This document shows, one piece after another, positions 27,911-36,401 of a stretch of DNA of 64,000 bases. The notes beneath the pieces were generated by a model. It was not told the DNA's origin and did not search any database. It saw only the letters and a program-made list of their open reading frames with translations. Source of the stretch: Verrucomicrobiia bacterium. Its GTDB lineage: Bacteria; Verrucomicrobiota; Verrucomicrobiia; Verrucomicrobiales; DEV007. The position numbers were made by a program, and so were the translations under genes. The stretch covers positions 124,001 to 188,000 of the forward strand of contig JAUICH010000009.1 in the NCBI GenBank assembly GCA_030427505.1, in the 5' to 3' direction. Positions within the stretch are counted from its first letter, which is position 1. The number at the start of each line of letters is the position of its first letter.

Positions 27911-28384
27911 TCAGGCTCGTATCCCGCCTTGAGGGAAAGCGGCGGCGGAAAAGGTATCGGCGCTGCTGGCCTTTCCATTCCCCCCAGCGGAGCCGGCTTC
28001 GGAGAATTTCTCTTTCCAGTGTTCGGCCGCGGCGGCAAAGTCCTCGAGGGCTTTTTCGAAATCGGTGGAATCCGTCTTGTCGGGATTGAGGGTGAGGAAG
28101 AGAATGACTTCTCCGGTAATCTCATCCAGGGCAAGCGTGGCTCCGCCGGTCTGATGACCGAAGAGGTTGCCGGTCAGCAGAGTTTCATAGAGAGCTTCTT
28201 TCCCCTCCGCCGGGACGGTGCCGAGAACGGTGTAGAGATGAAAGCGATTGGTGGCGGTCTCGTGCTCTAATTGAATGGTGATCTTGTCGTCCAGAACGAG
28301 GCAGGCGAGGCCCTTTTCGTTGAGTTGAAGATCCTGTAGCTTGAGACGTTGGGCGAGGTCGGCGAGTAGATCGGCGGGTGTCAT
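27911..28384 (-). CDS. CesT-family type III secretion chaperone
   Basis: This protein has 157 residues, acidic, and of usual length for class I type III chaperones. The order of elements fits CesT/SycE: a first helix (LLADLAQRLKL), QLNEKGLACLVLDD, LEHETATNRFHLYTVLGTVP, a helix ending LLTGNLFG, GGATLALDEITGEVILFLTL, then the C-terminal helix DFEKALEDFAAAAEHWKEKF. Such chaperones bind the N-terminal part of a specific effector and keep it secretion-competent. It lies between two large paralogous genes on the same strand, which are the obvious clients. The last 25 residues are Gly/Ser/Ala-rich. The family also contains non-secretion members, but the fit is good. Confidence 0.85.
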   Translation of the reverse strand: MTPADLLADLAQRLKLQDLQLNEKGLACLVLDDKITIQLEHETATNRFHLYTVLGTVPAEGKEALYETLLTGNLFGHQTGGATLALDEITGEVILFLTLNPDKTDSTDFEKALEDFAAAAEHWKEKFSEAGSAGGNGKASSADTFSAAAFPQGGIRA

Positions 28385-28481
28385 AGTAACAACTGTCAGG
28401 TAAAAGAGTGTATGGGAGATTGAAACAAATTCAGTGGCGTGGGCCGGTGACTAAACAAGGAGGACTGCTCGGGGAACGTAC

Positions 28482-28552
28482 TTGGAATGGCCCGCGAGCT
28501 CCCTTTTTTTGAGCCCCCCCGAAACCGGGAATCCCGGCTCGGGCCATTCCAA
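28482..28552. repeat. Short palindromic element upstream of the MITE
   Basis: The arms TTGGAATGGCCCG...GAGC (28482-28499) and GCTCGGGCCATTCCAA (28537-28552) are complementary except for a two-base bulge. The loop holds a run of T. It could be a repeat unit or a hairpin terminating the plus strand; no plus-strand gene precedes it. Confidence 0.6.
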
Positions 28553-28573
28553 TCCAAAAGTAATAGGGCCGCT

Positions 28574-28788
28574 AGGCAGTGTGGACAAATTGGGGGCGGA
28601 GCGGCGCGAGACCACTTTTTGTCTGGCAAGGCGCCGCGAACGGCATTGGGCCTACCCCCAATAAAGTGAGCGGGAACGAAGCCAGGCGAAAAATGGGCCG
28701 CGTTTCCAAGTTTTCGCCGCTCCGCGGCGCTAATTTCCTGTTCCTTTGATTCATATCCGGTCTGCTCTCCAATTTGTCCATACTGCCT
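28574..28788. mobile_element. MITE-like element copy 1, 215 bp
   Basis: The element begins AGGCAGTGTGGACAAATTGG and ends CCAATTTGTCCATACTGCCT, giving 20-bp terminal inverted repeats with one mismatch. A second, similar copy lies at 51115-51328. It has no coding capacity. Internal arms (GCGGAGCGGCG / CGCCGCTCCGC) form a second stem. It ends 6 bases before the stop codon of effector B. No clear target-site duplication is visible. It is probably moved by a transposase encoded elsewhere. Confidence 0.85.
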
Positions 28789-28794
28789 GGTCAT

Positions 28795-31722
28795 TTAAAT
28801 ATCCGGCCCACTCACGTCACCGTCCCCCGCCAAGTAGCGGGGAAGGACGTCAAACTTCAACATGCCGACGACTTCGTCCCGGGCTTGCTTAAAAAGAGCC
28901 CTCGCCTTCACGGGGTCGAAAGTCTCATCCGTGAGGTCTCTCAGGAAACGGTCAATTTTCGTCCGGGTCCGTCCGCTAATGTTGAGCTCAAATTCAGAGT
29001 TACTGCGGGTATAGCGGTTTTGTAGTTCCCGCGCCTTTTCGAGGGTGGGCGGATCCATGGCCAGAAACTCATCTATCGCGCGAACACCGCGAATGCTTTC
29101 ACCCTGAAAGTTATTGTTGCAGTATTCTTCGAAGCCTTGGGAGATGCCGTATTCGGTGGTGTAGAGGGCATCGTCAATGTCGATGGGCCGCAGCGTATCC
29201 GGATTTTTCCAGGTATCGCGGACGGCGGAGTATTCGATGTGGACTGGCTCATACAGTTCGATCTGTTTGTCTGGGGTGATGGTGATGCCAAAGGTAAAGG
29301 TGGCGCCGCTCCTGGTCGGGTCCACGGGAATGGGATGGGGATCCGGCGGACAGGCGAGGTGGCGCGGGTTCTTAACCACGTAGGTGGCCTTTACATGGAT
29401 GTTCCCTTCATCGTCCTTCGAGAAGACATAGCTGAGTTCGGTGGAAGTGCTGGGAAGATAGCCGCCGGTGCCGTCTTCCAACTTAATGGGGCTGTCGGGC
29501 CCCAAGCAGGATGCCTGAATGCCGGTGAACATGCCCTGGTGGACCGTGTCGGAGATGAAGAGGAGGAGCCCGGGGTCGTGATCCGGACCCAGGAGCCGCC
29601 GTAGCTGGTCGATGCCGGCCTCTTTACGGATTTCCAGGGTACGCGTATCCAGGCTCCTGATCCGTTCACGATTCACCATCTCAACGGGGTCCTTGCCATC
29701 GCCAAAGTCGATCCTGAAATCCGCGCGGCCAAGATCCCGGTAGAAAGGTCCCACCACTCCGGTGGAGTGTTTGTCTTCCCCGATCGTTTCCGGCGTGAGC
29801 GTTTGCCCAATGCGCGTCTGGAGCTCTTTCTCGACGTTCTTCTGGACAAACTCCGGCGCGACGCCGGAGGTGTAGCGCACGCTGGTGGGCTCCACGGTCA
29901 TGCCATAAACGTCCTTGAGTATCTTCAATTGCCCTACCGAAAGGTCTTCGGCGGTGTAGAGCTTTTCGTCCGGAAGTTTCGGGACGCCAATGCCGCGATT
30001 GTCCAGCTCGGTGGTAATGGACTCTCTGAGCAACTCGAGATCTATGGACGCGGTGAAGAACTTGGGGCCCTGCACGGGGTTCTGATTCAGAGCCTGATTG
30101 GCGACGTCCTGCATGCCCCCGGCGAGGGTCCGCATTTCCGTGGTATTCATGGCGCCAAAGAGACTGATAAGGTCTTCATCGGAAAGGGAGAAAAGGTGCT
30201 CGTCCAGAAGGCGGTAACGAAGTCTCATAAGATCGTCACTGCCTTCGATCTTGTCCCCCGTGGCGCGGAAAGCCTCGAGCACCTGATTGGTCACGCTGGT
30301 GAAGCTGTCCAGGTCTTTGAGCAATTGCTCGTGATCGCCACTTTTCGCGGAAGTAAGAACGGTGCTGAGCGACTGATTGTAGCTCTTGACCGCCTGCTCG
30401 CGCCGGACACCGAATTCGCCCTTAAAGGCTTCATCCAAGCCATGAATATCGAGGGCTTTGAGCGCTCCGCGAAGACCGCCAAACTGCGAGGTCGAGAGCT
30501 CTGAGAGCGTCATCTGACCGTCTTCCAGAAGGTCGTCCAGGTGCTCGACGGTCTCGTCAATTTTCGCGCGCACTTCTTTGTCGATGAGGAGACCGAACTT
30601 ATCGGAGTGGCTGGTGAGTTCCCGCAGCGCTTTCTGGAACTCGATGACCTCCTTGGCGAACGAACTGGGCGAGTGAATGGGGCCCGTCTCGTCCTCCATC
30701 GGGTCGAGGGAATGGGAGGCCAGTTTCTCCGCCAGTTCGAGGACTTTTTCCTCCGCCTTTTCGGCGCGCAAACCGATCTGACCAGCTACGAAGCGTTCGG
30801 CGGCAAATACATCGTCCACGGAAGAATAAATCGGATCGGCATGGACGAGCGACTTCAGCATATCCGGCGGCATTGAGCCCATGAATTTGCCGACTCGAGT
30901 CGGCTCGTCTCCAATGGCATGCTGGAGCGCCTCCTTGAGGAGGCCGGCTTTGAACTTCTCGAAACCCTCGGGACTGTCTTTCTTGCTGGGCCCATATTTC
31001 TCAGCGATTGAGGTAGCTTGCTGGTCGAGCGTTTCGAAGAGCTGGCCGAGCTTGTCCCGGTCTCCGTCCTCGTTGAGGTGGTCGATGATCTTGTCGACCG
31101 TGCCGCCGAGCTTGCTCTCGACCTGACTTTTGATCTGGTCGTTGATCCCGGTGAACTGGCTCTTTTGGAAAGATTTCACCTTGTCCGAGATGACGCCGAG
31201 CGTCTGCCCTTCCAGGGTTTGAGGATCGATCCCCCCCTCGCTCAGGGCCGTGGCGAGGCCCATATTCAGGGCGGCGAGCTGGTCCTGGGAGAGTTGGGAG
31301 AGCTTCAGGTCCAGCTGAGTATTGAAGATGTCGTTGTAGTCGATCCCCTGGCCGATCAGCTTGCTGGCTTTGGGCGCCAGATCGTGGAGGGCGGCCTGAA
31401 TCTTGGCCTTCCCCTCCGTAGTGGAGGCATCGATCGTGGCGATGGTGCCCAGGGTCTTGGAAAGCTGCTCACTGTAGTCGTGGAGAGACTGCCGTGCCTT
31501 GCTGTCGGCGCGGACGCCGGAGGGCGTGATCCAGTTAAGAAAACGTTCGCCGAGGGACGGCGCTTTGCCCAGAACCGGCGGATTCTGGGTGCGGGATTGA
31601 GTGGGTGTCGAACCGACGGAAACGTCGCGATCACCGAACTTGCCGACCGGAGAATGACCGAAGTCGGTACGGAGATTGATGTTAGGCTGCTGCGGAGCCC
31701 CCTGGACGATTGGCTGTGACAT
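28795..31722 (-). CDS. Large protein, candidate type III effector B
   Basis: This protein has 975 residues. Residues 1-836 are paralogous to effector A along their full length (for example FLNWI, TPSGVRA, MNTTEMRTLAGGMQDVAN, KFFTASIDLELL), with a similar disordered N terminus (MSQPIVQGAPQQPNIN). Residues 837-975 are extra: a helical, charged region (RPIDIDDALYTTEYGISQGF, LEKARELQNRY, RTRTKIDRFLRDL) lacking in A. No signal peptide or membrane segment is seen. The next gene downstream is a CesT-type chaperone, so this is a plausible client. I do not recognise a catalytic motif. Duplication with divergence of the C terminus is the simplest history. Secretion is inferred, not seen. Confidence 0.8.
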   Translation of the reverse strand: MSQPIVQGAPQQPNINLRTDFGHSPVGKFGDRDVSVGSTPTQSRTQNPPVLGKAPSLGERFLNWITPSGVRADSKARQSLHDYSEQLSKTLGTIATIDASTTEGKAKIQAALHDLAPKASKLIGQGIDYNDIFNTQLDLKLSQLSQDQLAALNMGLATALSEGGIDPQTLEGQTLGVISDKVKSFQKSQFTGINDQIKSQVESKLGGTVDKIIDHLNEDGDRDKLGQLFETLDQQATSIAEKYGPSKKDSPEGFEKFKAGLLKEALQHAIGDEPTRVGKFMGSMPPDMLKSLVHADPIYSSVDDVFAAERFVAGQIGLRAEKAEEKVLELAEKLASHSLDPMEDETGPIHSPSSFAKEVIEFQKALRELTSHSDKFGLLIDKEVRAKIDETVEHLDDLLEDGQMTLSELSTSQFGGLRGALKALDIHGLDEAFKGEFGVRREQAVKSYNQSLSTVLTSAKSGDHEQLLKDLDSFTSVTNQVLEAFRATGDKIEGSDDLMRLRYRLLDEHLFSLSDEDLISLFGAMNTTEMRTLAGGMQDVANQALNQNPVQGPKFFTASIDLELLRESITTELDNRGIGVPKLPDEKLYTAEDLSVGQLKILKDVYGMTVEPTSVRYTSGVAPEFVQKNVEKELQTRIGQTLTPETIGEDKHSTGVVGPFYRDLGRADFRIDFGDGKDPVEMVNRERIRSLDTRTLEIRKEAGIDQLRRLLGPDHDPGLLLFISDTVHQGMFTGIQASCLGPDSPIKLEDGTGGYLPSTSTELSYVFSKDDEGNIHVKATYVVKNPRHLACPPDPHPIPVDPTRSGATFTFGITITPDKQIELYEPVHIEYSAVRDTWKNPDTLRPIDIDDALYTTEYGISQGFEEYCNNNFQGESIRGVRAIDEFLAMDPPTLEKARELQNRYTRSNSEFELNISGRTRTKIDRFLRDLTDETFDPVKARALFKQARDEVVGMLKFDVLPRYLAGDGDVSGPDI

Positions 31723-31946
31723 GGCGCTATATACGCGGGTGGTTAACGGACGGGTCGCGAAAAAAGCGGTTAGAATAAAAACAGCGAACGGAACCGGGTT
31801 CGAGAGTGACCGCCCCGAAACCGGCCGGACTTTTCCTCCCTACCTTTTCCCGTTCGTCTGGAACGTCTTTAGTAAAACTAGGCCTAGTCCCGTGATGAGG
31901 CGAGTGAAAAAGGTCCTTCCCGGTTCAGCCTGAAGAAACTGTTACA

Positions 31947-32435
31947 CTAGCCTGAATGGCACTCGGATAAGCGTGGTGACCGGTCAAGTCAAGCCCTTCG
32001 ACGGCGGCGACTGGCACTGACGGATCCCCGATGAAATCGCTCAACCGGGGTCTCAGGGCCGGAGGGCCAACGGCGCGCCGCATACCAGCCTGGGCCGAAG
32101 GCCCAGGAAAACGGGTCCCCATGAATATCGAGGGCCGTAGGTCCGGCGCATCCCCCCGGGGATGGCGGCGGAGTCACGGCGCGCCCGCATGCGCCGGGCC
32201 TTCAGCCCTCGAAATTTACCAATCCGCCTAGCCCTGGGGCTCGCGCCCCAGGCTGGTATGCGGCGCGCCGTTGGCGCTCATGCCCCGCGAGGACGATCAG
32301 CCAGGCCCGGCCCACGAAACTTTTGGGGCACACATCCGGCGAGAAGGCCACGCGATACCTGTCCGGAAATTGCGTCGCAATTGGATCCCGCAACAGAGCC
32401 GGTCACCCCGCTTATCCGAGTGCCATTCAGGCTAG
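31947..32435. repeat. 489-bp palindromic element with 37-bp inverted ends
   Basis: End arms at 31947-31983 and 32399-32435 are complementary with one mismatch in 37. Inside, 32066-32093 and 32248-32275 form a perfect 28-base inverted repeat (GCCAACGGCGCGCCGCATAC and its complement, then CAGCCTGG). A further imperfect stem lies near the centre. No ORF with a recognisable product is present. It looks like a MITE or large REP-type unit. Confidence 0.85.
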
Positions 32436-32436
32436 C

Positions 32437-32628
32437 GCACTGACCGCCTTAAAATGATGAGCGTTTGGTCTGAACAAAGAGCCGCTGGAGACAGGGCGGG
32501 AACCGGTCTTTTTGGCTGGGGCCTTCGTGGCTCTTCAGTCAGTTATGATTCACATAGCCTCCGTCGTCGCGCCTTGCCCCCAGCCAAAAATCCTCGCCTA
32601 TCACCCATCATCTTAAGGCGGTCAGTGC
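32437..32628. repeat. 192-bp palindromic element with 23-bp inverted ends
   Basis: Arms at 32437-32459 and 32606-32628 are complementary with one mismatch. A nested stem (TTTTTGGCTGGGG near 32509 and CCCCCAGCCAAAAA near 32577) lies inside. The element starts one base after the 489-bp palindrome, so two different elements are abutted. It has no coding capacity. The remaining 31723-31946 holds only the effector B promoter region. Confidence 0.82.
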
Positions 32629-32672
32629 ACTCGCCCCACGCCGCGGAATTCGCTCCGCGCGGCTGGCCGGGG

Positions 32673-34121
32673 TCAACGTTTGTAGTCCTGCCAGGTTTCT
32701 TTCTCGCCCGCGGGCATCTCACGAGGTTCGGTGCGGGTGCGCGCCACCCAGCCGGTGATGGCTTTTAGAATGTCCGGGTGCCCGGCGGCCAGGTTGGTGG
32801 TTTCGCCCACATCCGCCGCCAGGTCGTAGAGGGCCCACTTGGACTTCTGATCTTTCCGGTAGGCTTTCCACTTCCCGTGGCGAACCGCCTGACTGAGGCG
32901 TTCGCCCCGGCCAATTTCCCAATAGAGATAATCATGAACCTTCTGCTTTTCCGGTTGACCCAGCAGGGTCGGCAGAATGGAGACTCCATCCACGTTCTCC
33001 GGCATCTGGTCCGGGGAGACGCCCGCGATCTCCGCGAAGGTGGGCAGGATATCCGGGAAGTAAGTGGGGAGATCCGTCTCCGTGCCGGGCGCGATCTTGC
33101 CCGGCCAGCGGGCGATCATGGGAACGCGAATCCCGCCTTCGTGGAGGGAGCCTTTGTCGTCGCGCAGACCGCCGGTGCCGTTGAAGAACTCAACCAAGGG
33201 TCTCCAAGCCGAACCTTGGGCCCCATTGTCGGAGGTAAAGATGACCAAGGTATCCTCATCAATGCCTAACTCTTCGATCAACTGAAGTACTTCGCCCACA
33301 TGCCGGTCCAAGCGGCTGATCATCCCCGCGTAGGTGACATAGGCATCCTCTGAACCAATGTACCCAGGCCGGGGGTCCGGCAGATCATATTTCGGCCACC
33401 CCGCAGTGCGATAGGGAACCTCGTCCTCCTCGGGCACGGCGAGCTCCACATGGGGAATGATGTAGGGAAGATAGGCGAAGAAAGGTTGGCCGGACTTGCC
33501 GTGTTCCTTAATGAACGCCATGGCATGCTCGTGAATGACGTCATGGGCATAAGTGCCTGTCTTCAGCCCTTCGTTCTCTGGGAGGAGGAGTTTCTCGGCA
33601 TTGTGATAGAGAAACCAAGGATAGTAGAAATGGGCATGCACCTGTGAATACTGCCCTACCCACTCGTCGAAGCCTTGCTTGATGGCGGCGCCGGGATCGT
33701 CGTGATTGCCCAAGCCCCATTTGCCAAAGCCTCCCGTGACATAGCCACGGGTCTTGAGCACTTCGGCCAAGGTGACATCGCTGTCCTGAATGGTGTTTCC
33801 CGCGCCATTGTTCCGTATGGGCGAATGCCCGGTATGCAGCCCTGACATCAGGGTGGATCGGGCCGGCGCGCACACGGCGGAACCCGCGTAGGCATTCGTA
33901 AACCGCAGCCCCTCCGCGGCCATCTGATCGATAAAAGGCGTCTTGATCTTCTCCTGACCGTAACAGCCCAGATGCCCGTAGCCGAGATCGTCGGCCATGA
34001 TGAAGACGAGATTCGGGGGCTGATCGGAAGCCTTACCTTCAGCGGCTTGGGAGACGGGTAGCAGAGCCAGAGTAAGAATGACCGATAGAACAGCGAAACA
34101 AACGGCGGGGGCGGTTTTCAT
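32673..34121 (-). CDS. Exported formylglycine sulfatase (A)
   Basis: This protein has 482 residues. The signal peptide MKTAPAVCFAVLSVILTLAL ends near QAA. The type I sulfatase motif CAPARSTLMSG has Cys84, the residue converted to formylglycine. N-terminal NLVFIMADDLGYGHLG supplies the metal Asp pair, and SDNGAQ the later Asp-Asn metal ligands. It should cleave a sulfate ester in the periplasm, but the substrate cannot be assigned from sequence. An upstream start at 34244 would precede the signal peptide and is rejected. A second sulfatase follows upstream on the same strand, 366 bases away. A GC-rich hairpin lies at about 32640-32665, after its stop. Confidence 0.93.
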   Translation of the reverse strand: MKTAPAVCFAVLSVILTLALLPVSQAAEGKASDQPPNLVFIMADDLGYGHLGCYGQEKIKTPFIDQMAAEGLRFTNAYAGSAVCAPARSTLMSGLHTGHSPIRNNGAGNTIQDSDVTLAEVLKTRGYVTGGFGKWGLGNHDDPGAAIKQGFDEWVGQYSQVHAHFYYPWFLYHNAEKLLLPENEGLKTGTYAHDVIHEHAMAFIKEHGKSGQPFFAYLPYIIPHVELAVPEEDEVPYRTAGWPKYDLPDPRPGYIGSEDAYVTYAGMISRLDRHVGEVLQLIEELGIDEDTLVIFTSDNGAQGSAWRPLVEFFNGTGGLRDDKGSLHEGGIRVPMIARWPGKIAPGTETDLPTYFPDILPTFAEIAGVSPDQMPENVDGVSILPTLLGQPEKQKVHDYLYWEIGRGERLSQAVRHGKWKAYRKDQKSKWALYDLAADVGETTNLAAGHPDILKAITGWVARTRTEPREMPAGEKETWQDYKR

Positions 34122-34267
34122 GATGACTGAGCGGGGTCTATGATCGAGAAGCCGTCCACATAAGATGAAATAGTGGCGGGTTTGTCCATCGCGTGATGGC
34201 GCGAGGCAATTGAAAACAAAGAAGCATGGGTTGTCTAAACGCAAACCCGTGCGTCGAGTTTGCTAGG

Positions 34268-34480
34268 GAGCGAAGCTCTTTGGATTGCGCCGATTTTTCG
34301 GCGCTTTCGTAGCGGGACGCGGGTACGGGAAACGAATCCGCCATCTCCATCCCCTTGGTTTCCTGATTGGCTGAAAAGGGGGATCGTGAAAACGAAGCTT
34401 TAAACATTTCGGACCGGGCCTGAGCGGCGAAAGCGGCGATGAATCGCCGCAGTCCAAAGAGGCTGCGCCTCCTTCGCTCG
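34268..34480. repeat. Diverged inverted-repeat element between sulfatase genes
   Basis: The 366-base gap 34122-34487 contains GAGCGAAGCTCTTTGGATTG at the left and, inverted, AGTCCAAAGAGGCTGCGCC with TTCGCTC at the right. Both arms continue into CGGCGATT/CGCCGCTTTCG-like stems. The symmetry is imperfect, suggesting an old copy of a palindromic repeat. No gene is visible. Confidence 0.5.
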
Positions 34481-34487
34481 TTTTGGG

Positions 34488-35957
34488 TTAGGCTTTCGCT
34501 TTCTCCGCTTCCGCGCCGGAATACATCGCTTTGGCGGGAGTCGAGGCCTTCGGAAAGACATCACCCGTGGCTTCGGCGTGGGCTTTTAACTCAGCCAGGA
34601 GTTTCTGCTGAAGCTTGGGGCGTTTGCCGGCCAGGTTTTCCATTTCGAAGGGGTCGTTCTTCAGGTCGATCAGGCTCTCGACGAGGTCTTCGTTCTTCGC
34701 GTTGCGGCGAATGGTGAGCTTGTGGGTGGGCGTCACCAGGCAGCGCCATTCCTGGGCATTGCCGTCGCCGACCTTCCCCTCGCTGTAAACGCTGTCCACC
34801 GTGGGAGCCGTGCCGCCTTCCACCAGCGCGCCGGAAAGGTCGCGGCCCGTGCAGGTGCCCGGATCGTCCAATCCGCAGACGCTTAGCATCGTAGGCATCA
34901 GGTCCAGGGAACTGAACAGTGTCTCTTCCGTGACTCCAGATTTGAGACGCCCGGGCAGGCGCATGAAAAGAGGCACGTTCAGGGATTCGTCCTCCGGTTC
35001 GCTCTTCCGGTACTTGCCATGAGACCCGGCCATCTCGCCGTGGTCGGCGGTAAAGACGACCAGTGTGTTTTCCGAGAGACCGTTATCGTCCAGAAACTGA
35101 AGCAAGCGGCCCATCTCGTGATCGAGTGACTCGCAGAGACCATAGTAACCCGCCAGGTCCTTGGCCGCCTGTTTCTGATGCGCTTCGGGCACGTTGGGGC
35201 GGAACTGGATGCCGGCTTCCGTGTAGAGATCGAAGCGCTTCGGCGGACGAAAAGGCGTATGGGGCGGACCCCAGGAAACATAGCAGAGAAAGGGCTGGCC
35301 CGTCTGCTTAGCCTGATGGGATTTGATAAACCGCATGGCCAGGTCCGCCTGCATGGCGGGCTCATAATACGGGTCGCCACCGGATTCCCAGGGGAGCGCC
35401 TGGCCTTCGTTGTCGAAGCCCCAGTGCTCGTGATAGGAATGGCCGCGGTTGAAGCCCTCAAACGTGTTAAATCCCCGTCGCCGCCAGCCGGGTGGAACGA
35501 AGCCCGGTTTTTCGCTGCCGTCCATGTGCCACTTCCCAATGTAGTGAGTCGCGTACCCGGCATCGCGAAACCGTTCGGGAAAGCAGACTTCCGAAGGCGG
35601 CAACATCAGGTTGTTGGTAATCATCCCAGTCTGATGCGAATGCCGCCCGGTCAGGATGCAACTGCGGTTCGGCGTGCAGACGGGGTTCCCCGCATAAGCA
35701 CGGGAACAGCGGACGCCTTGAGCCGCGAACGCATCCAGGTGCGGCGTGCGGACCACCTCATCCGTACCCGAGCCAAAGGCCGAGGCGCGCCATTGATCGG
35801 TCAGGACGAAAAGGACATTCGGTCGCTGGGCCGCAGCGCTGACATTCTCCTGCCCAAACGCGTGAGAGGTAATGGCACCGGCAGATGCAGCCAAGGCCGT
35901 GCCCGTGCCCGCCTGGAGAAAGCGGCGGCGGGAGGGTGTGTTTCTGGGGGTGAACAT
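34488..35957 (-). CDS. Tat-exported formylglycine sulfatase (B)
   Basis: This protein has 489 residues. The Tat-like signal SRRRFLQAGTGTALAASAGA covers residues 9-30. The catalytic motif is CTPNRSCILTG with Cys94 as the formylglycine precursor. NVLFVLTDQWRASAFG and TADHGEMAGSHGKYRKSEPE supply other metal and sulfate ligands. It belongs to a different sulfatase subgroup from sulfatase A: the Asp-Gln start and the ADHGE phrase are typical of subfamilies using CxPxR with TDQ. The two genes share orientation. No anaerobic or aerobic formylglycine-generating enzyme gene is in the window. Confidence 0.93.
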   Translation of the reverse strand: MFTPRNTPSRRRFLQAGTGTALAASAGAITSHAFGQENVSAAAQRPNVLFVLTDQWRASAFGSGTDEVVRTPHLDAFAAQGVRCSRAYAGNPVCTPNRSCILTGRHSHQTGMITNNLMLPPSEVCFPERFRDAGYATHYIGKWHMDGSEKPGFVPPGWRRRGFNTFEGFNRGHSYHEHWGFDNEGQALPWESGGDPYYEPAMQADLAMRFIKSHQAKQTGQPFLCYVSWGPPHTPFRPPKRFDLYTEAGIQFRPNVPEAHQKQAAKDLAGYYGLCESLDHEMGRLLQFLDDNGLSENTLVVFTADHGEMAGSHGKYRKSEPEDESLNVPLFMRLPGRLKSGVTEETLFSSLDLMPTMLSVCGLDDPGTCTGRDLSGALVEGGTAPTVDSVYSEGKVGDGNAQEWRCLVTPTHKLTIRRNAKNEDLVESLIDLKNDPFEMENLAGKRPKLQQKLLAELKAHAEATGDVFPKASTPAKAMYSGAEAEKAKA

Positions 35958-36401
35958 GCGATGAGTGTGACCGCTGACAAGGCAGATGGCACGGACATTC
36001 TCTGAAGGCGAACTGGCGGGATCGCGGGAAGGAAGCGGCTTGCATGCGACGCTACCGGACCCATTCTTGAGCCCAAAACCAACTGTCTGTTCTCGTAGTG
36101 CCTATGCGAAAGATTTCCGTGACGAGATGAGTCAGCCATCGAAGCTGGTCGCTGCCCAACCGGTGGAGCGTATTGCGGAGACTTTCAGTCGCCTCTTCCC
36201 ACCCTTCCGTGGGCGCCACCCGCTGAATCGATGAACCTCATGCCCGAAAAGAACTGACCCCTAAAAGAGGCGCCGAAGTTCCCAGGGTTTTGAACAATGA
36301 TTTACGGATTCCCGCTTGGAAGGAACCGGGATTTCTGACTTATTCCAAGCATTTCAGATAATGCGTCTTCCCAAATTCATCCACTCCTCCCGAGAAAACA
36401 A
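35958..36401. other. 444-base divergent intergenic region
   Basis: It separates sulfatase B from a plus-strand membrane protein gene. It should hold promoters for both. I see only a short hairpin near 36310-36333 (TCCCG...CGGGA) and no coding sequence I can support. Confidence 0.45.

Noticed and set aside
31723-32672. CRISPR-like array
   Set aside because: The repeats are inverted, not direct, and of unequal size; there are no regular spacers.
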